From the NCBI GenBank assembly GCA_018432235.1, contig JAHDLO010000010.1:124001-188000 (forward strand): a DNA stretch of 64,000 nucleotides. The letters are read 5' to 3'. This stretch comes from Clostridiaceae bacterium (GTDB lineage: Bacteria; Bacillota; Clostridia; Peptostreptococcales; Natronincolaceae). A program made the translations under genes and the position numbers. The notes beneath the pieces were generated by a model. It was not told the DNA's origin. It saw only the letters and a list, made by a program, of their open reading frames with translations, and did not search any database. Shown here in pieces: positions 63,867 through 64,000 of this stretch (position 1 is its first letter; each line of letters starts with the position of its first letter).

Positions 63867-64000
63867 CTATCGATCCACGATCAAGCCGTCCTCGATTCGG
63901 ACGATACGATCCGCCAGTTGGGCAATTTCCTCATTATGAGTAATCATCACAATGGTTTGGACAAATTTTCGACTTGTGACCTTTAGGAGTCCCAAAACAT
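63867..64000 (-). CDS. MacB-type ABC transporter ATPase, C-terminal end (truncated by window edge)
   Basis: The last 43 residues of an ABC ATPase run off the right edge. VLGLLKVTSRKF, then TIVMITHNEEIAQLADRI, with the H-loop histidine in THNEE, match the end of MacB/LolD-type ATPases. It is the partner of the FtsX-type permease that starts 11 bases after its stop. The rest of the gene, including the Walker motifs, is outside the window. Confidence 0.85.
   Translation of the reverse strand, partial: VLGLLKVTSRKFVQTIVMITHNEEIAQLADRIVRIEDGLIVDR

Noticed and set aside
1..64000. CRISPR arrays, tRNA or rRNA genes, transposase genes, prophage
   Set aside because: No regularly spaced repeats, no cloverleaf or rRNA core sequence, no transposase motif and no phage structural genes were recognised on either strand.

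Overview
The window is a chromosomal segment of a low-GC, Gram-positive, strict or near-strict anaerobe, most likely a spore-forming member of the Clostridia. The signs are AGGAGG-type ribosome binding sites with ATG/GTG/TTG starts, a T-box leader, LonB beside LonA, SLH surface domains, ferredoxin-dependent 2-oxoacid oxidoreductase, rubredoxin, acyl-CoA dehydratase activases and an H-NOX chemoreceptor. Gene content resembles Alkaliphilus-type clostridia, but that is inference. No rRNA, tRNA, CRISPR array, transposase or prophage was recognised. Most genes lie on the minus strand.

Layout. 1-2057: 2-oxoacid:ferredoxin oxidoreductase (5' end outside the window). 2060-4709: small membrane protein, H-NOX chemoreceptor, glutaredoxin. 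4772-8755: a redox/metal regulation block (HAD phosphatase; CsoR repressor with a membrane Fe-S protein behind a CsoR-like operator; Crp-type regulator; DUF1622 protein; DUF1858 redox protein with a Crp-type site). 9400-12019: Zn/Mn-type ABC importer operon with a palindromic operator. 12218-15240: three overlapping acyl-CoA dehydratase activase genes. 15312-24619: cardiolipin synthase, GAF-GGDEF protein, MFS transporter, ADP-ribosylglycohydrolase-TPR fusion, YczE-like protein, rubredoxin, EamA transporter.

24636-34445 is a protein quality-control island in transcription order tig-clpP-clpX, (plus-strand chromate transporter pair), lonB-lon-engB. 34982-44299: antiporter with a PII-like small protein, LacI regulator, nitroreductase, phosphotransferase, LigB-AMMECR1 fusion, NhaC antiporter, nucleoid-associated protein. 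44375-46562: two radical SAM genes behind a perfect 26-bp palindrome. 47464-50955: a candidate little-described system of one small secreted protein, three permeases and an ATPase. 51212-54632: ileS with its T-box leader and promoter. 55005-60209: a 1734-residue surface protein with three propeller blocks, two FMN_bind domains and three SLH motifs, with a strong Fur-box match upstream. A ferritin-like gene is divergent from it, and a FtsX/MacB-type ABC permease with the end of its ATPase closes the window.

Intergenic DNA carries several non-coding repeats: a perfect REP-like palindrome with a second partial copy, a 162-bp MITE-like element, a nested 106-bp inverted repeat, and a degenerate family of inverted-repeat elements. 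The best candidates for follow-up are the SLH/FMN surface protein with its Fur site, the secreted-protein/three-permease ABC cluster, the H-NOX chemoreceptor with a complete O2-type pocket, and the radical SAM pair.
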